Shown: piece after piece, positions 5,030 through 6,693 of the stretch | Position numbering within the stretch: the first letter of the stretch is position 1 | How the letters are laid out: every line of letters starts with the position of its first letter | NCBI GenBank assembly: GCA_030633795.1 | Contig: DAOWCB010000078.1 | Location: 1-6,693, forward strand | Origin: Candidatus Aminicenantota bacterium | Lineage (GTDB): Bacteria; Acidobacteriota; Aminicenantia; Aminicenantales; Aminicenantaceae | Direction of reading: 5' to 3' | Length of the DNA stretch: 6,693 nt | Program-made: the position numbers and the translations under genes | Notes under the pieces: model-generated | Databases searched by the model: none | What the model saw: the letters and a program-made list of their open reading frames with translations, nothing else | What the model was told of the DNA's origin: nothing

Positions 5030-6121
5030 GTGTTTAAGAAGATTCTGATAGTGGTGATAATCCTCGCCGTCATATCCATTGCTGTGTTTATTGCAGCCAA
5101 GACCAAAAACAATGGTGAAGAAGATGGCATCCGATTAATAAAGGTCGAACGCGGAGACATTGTCGAGAAAGCTCTGGCTATAGGCAGGATCGAGCCTGAA
5201 AAGGAAATTGCCGTGAAATCCAAGATTTCCGGGATTGTCAAAAACGTTTTTGTCGAAGTCGGGGATCTAGTCAAAACAGGTCAGCCTCTGATGGAGATCA
5301 AGCCCGATCCCACACCTCTCGAATATGCCGAAGCCAAAAGGAACTCTGAAATTGCTTTAGCCATTTTTAAAAATGCGAGCAGCGAGTTTGATCGCATGAA
5401 AAAACTCCTCGAATCACAGTTGATCTCTCATAGGGATTTTGACTTTGCAGAAAACGATTACACACAGTCCAAACTGAGGCTAAACATGGCTCAGGAAAGA
5501 TTGGCTTTGATCGATCAAGGAAGCACGAAAGTGGCGGGTCGTCAAGTGGATACGGTCATCAAGTCACCGGTAGCCGGGACTGTTCTGGAAAGAAGAGTCA
5601 ATGAAGGAGATCCCGTCGTTCCGTTGACTTCCTATCAGGCAGGAACCGAATTGCTCCTGTTGGCAGATATGGATAGCCTTATCTTCAAAGGCACGGTGGA
5701 TGAGATCGATGTTGGAAAACTCGAACAGGGTATGGAAGCAGAACTGAAAATCGGGGCTATTCCTGACGAGGATATTTGGGGAACACTTTCCAGGATTTCT
5801 CCGAAGGCAAAAAAGCAGGAAAATGCAACTTTGTTTAATGTTGAGATCGATATCACAAAAAAAGGGAATAAGGTCATAAGGGCAGGGTATTCTGCCAATG
5901 CTGAACTTTTAATCAACAAAGCAGCGGATACTTTATTCATTCCAGAGAGATTGGTGGTGTTTGAGGAGAATCGCACGTATGTCGAGGTGCAGAATGCAGC
6001 TGGTAAGATCGAAAAAAAGGAAATAAAAACCGGTTTGAGCGATGGCATTAATGTGGAAATTCTTGAAGGTCTCCTTCAAGGGGAAGAAGTGGTGGAAAAT
6101 CCTCCCAAGGAAATCAAATGA
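5030..6121 (+). CDS. Periplasmic adaptor (membrane fusion) protein, HlyD/MacA type
   Basis: The 363-residue protein links an inner-membrane exporter to an outer-membrane channel or passes substrate across the periplasm. Residues 4-23 form one hydrophobic segment after a basic FKK, a signal anchor with no lipobox Cys, so the body is periplasmic and membrane-tethered. The lipoyl/biotinyl-like domain is split as usual: IAVKSKISGIVKNVFVEVGD at 60-79 and IKSPVAGTVLERRVNEGDPV at 177-196. Between them lies a short alpha-helical hairpin (about 95-165). A beta-barrel (about 205-300) and a membrane-proximal domain (about 300-363, with LFIPERLVV) follow. The GTG start is fixed by the strong SD. The stop overlaps the permease ATG as ATGA, so the partner is the MacB/FtsX-like permease and not an RND pump. 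The substrate is unknown; macrolides, peptides, lipoproteins and lipids are all exported by relatives. I do not call it macA because the family has many paralogues. Confidence 0.9.
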   Translation: MFKKILIVVIILAVISIAVFIAAKTKNNGEEDGIRLIKVERGDIVEKALAIGRIEPEKEIAVKSKISGIVKNVFVEVGDLVKTGQPLMEIKPDPTPLEYAEAKRNSEIALAIFKNASSEFDRMKKLLESQLISHRDFDFAENDYTQSKLRLNMAQERLALIDQGSTKVAGRQVDTVIKSPVAGTVLERRVNEGDPVVPLTSYQAGTELLLLADMDSLIFKGTVDEIDVGKLEQGMEAELKIGAIPDEDIWGTLSRISPKAKKQENATLFNVEIDITKKGNKVIRAGYSANAELLINKAADTLFIPERLVVFEENRTYVEVQNAAGKIEKKEIKTGLSDGINVEILEGLLQGEEVVENPPKEIK

Positions 6122-6693
6122 AATCCTTGATGTTCATATCTCAATTTTTCCGGGATATCCGATCACAAAAATTGAGAACCTTTTTGACTATTTTCGGGAT
6201 CATATGGGGAACTATTTCCGTCGTCCTTCTGCTGGGATTTGGAGTCGGGCTTGGCAGGCAGATGAAAAAAAGTTTTCATGGCATGGGAGAAGGATTGATT
6301 ATCCTCTGGCCTGGAAGGACAAGCATGCCATTCGAAGGCCTCAACAAAGGAAGAACCATGAGTTTTCGTGAAGAGGATGCCTTTCTTCTCAAAAGGGAAA
6401 TTTCCCAGATCAAACATATAAGCCCTGAATATGCACGAGGAAGCGTGCAGTTGAAAAGCGAAAAAAATACTTATTCCGTGTATCTAAGAGGAGTGTATCC
6501 TGTTTATGGGGAAATGAGGAACACCATCCCGGAAAGGGGAGGGCGGTTTCTCGACCCGATAGACATCGAACATAAAAAACGATCTATTTTCCTGGGATCG
6601 ACGGTTAAGCAGGAACTCTTTGGGGATGAACCGGCTGTAGGGCGTTTGGTCACTTTGAATTCGGTCCCTTTTCAAGTCGTTGGAGTTTTGATC
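6118..6693 (+). CDS. ABC transporter permease, MacB/FtsX type, N-terminal part (runs off window)
   Basis: The frame is open from ATG 6118 to the window end (192 codons). The ATG overlaps the adaptor stop (ATGA), and AAGGAA at 6107-6112 serves as the SD. A short cytoplasmic N-terminus (FFRDIRSQKLRT) leads into one membrane helix at about 21-46 (TFLTIFGIIWGTISVVLLL). The large periplasmic MacB_PCD-type domain follows, with GGRFLD at 141-146, IFLGSTVKQELFGDEP at 157-172, VGRLVTL at 174-180 and PFQVVGVL at 184-191. The remaining FtsX helices lie beyond the window. There is no N-terminal ATPase, so this is a stand-alone permease and not a full MacB fusion; the ATPase is expected as a separate gene, probably downstream. 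Such systems work mechanically through the periplasmic adaptor without moving substrate through the permease itself, as known for MacAB-TolC. Confidence 0.88.
   Translation, partial: MKSLMFISQFFRDIRSQKLRTFLTIFGIIWGTISVVLLLGFGVGLGRQMKKSFHGMGEGLIILWPGRTSMPFEGLNKGRTMSFREEDAFLLKREISQIKHISPEYARGSVQLKSEKNTYSVYLRGVYPVYGEMRNTIPERGGRFLDPIDIEHKKRSIFLGSTVKQELFGDEPAVGRLVTLNSVPFQVVGVLI

Noticed and set aside
6042..6371. Open frame across the adaptor-permease junction in another frame
   Set aside because: It conflicts with the ATGA-linked permease frame, which has a clear membrane helix and MacB-type periplasmic motifs.

Overview
The window reads as chromosomal DNA of a Gram-negative-type bacterium with moderate GC, using the standard bacterial code and tightly packed genes that are all on the + strand. 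It carries the peripheral-arm and quinone-site subunits of respiratory complex I, a desulfoferrodoxin-type (superoxide reductase-like) domain, and the start of a MacA/MacB-type efflux system. This mix suggests an anaerobe or microaerophile from a poorly characterised phylum. An Acidobacteriota/Aminicenantes-like origin is a guess from gene style and has not been tested.

Positions 1-4423 are the distal part of a complex I (nuo) operon: the 3' end of nuoF (NADH/FMN subunit, N3 cluster), a short nuoG with all four expected cluster-binding sets, nuoH, and nuoI. The junctions are 4-base overlaps (GTGA or ATGA), so translation is probably coupled. Where nuoJ would follow in the canonical order there is instead a metallo-beta-lactamase-fold hydrolase of the AHL-lactonase/glyoxalase-II-like type. 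It overlaps nuoI by ATGA and ends the run. nuoJKLMN are not in the window.

Positions 4424-4488 form a short intergenic gap with a consensus extended -10 element, which suggests that a second transcription unit begins here. Its first product is a small protein with a C-x2-C ... C-x3-C (TRASH/DUF3330-like) metal-binding module. A TAA stop follows, and then, in the same reading frame, a superoxide-reductase (neelaredoxin/desulfoferrodoxin C-terminal) domain. Similarity to that family starts well upstream of the only usable start codon (GTG at 4750). The stretch 4666-4749 therefore looks like coding sequence with no conventional start, and it contains the first His iron ligand. This is the most unusual object in the window. 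It could be an interrupted Cys4-SOR fusion gene, a gene with a non-standard start, or a sequence error.

Positions 5018-6693 hold a membrane-anchored periplasmic adaptor (HlyD/MacA type), preceded by a strong Shine-Dalgarno overlapping the SOR stop. It overlaps by ATGA an FtsX/MacB-type ABC permease that runs off the window. The ATPase is presumably downstream. The SOR-like gene and the exporter are thus probably one operon, possibly serving a stress or metal response; that functional link is inference. There is no gene-free stretch longer than 300 bases, and I saw no tRNA, rRNA, CRISPR or insertion sequence.
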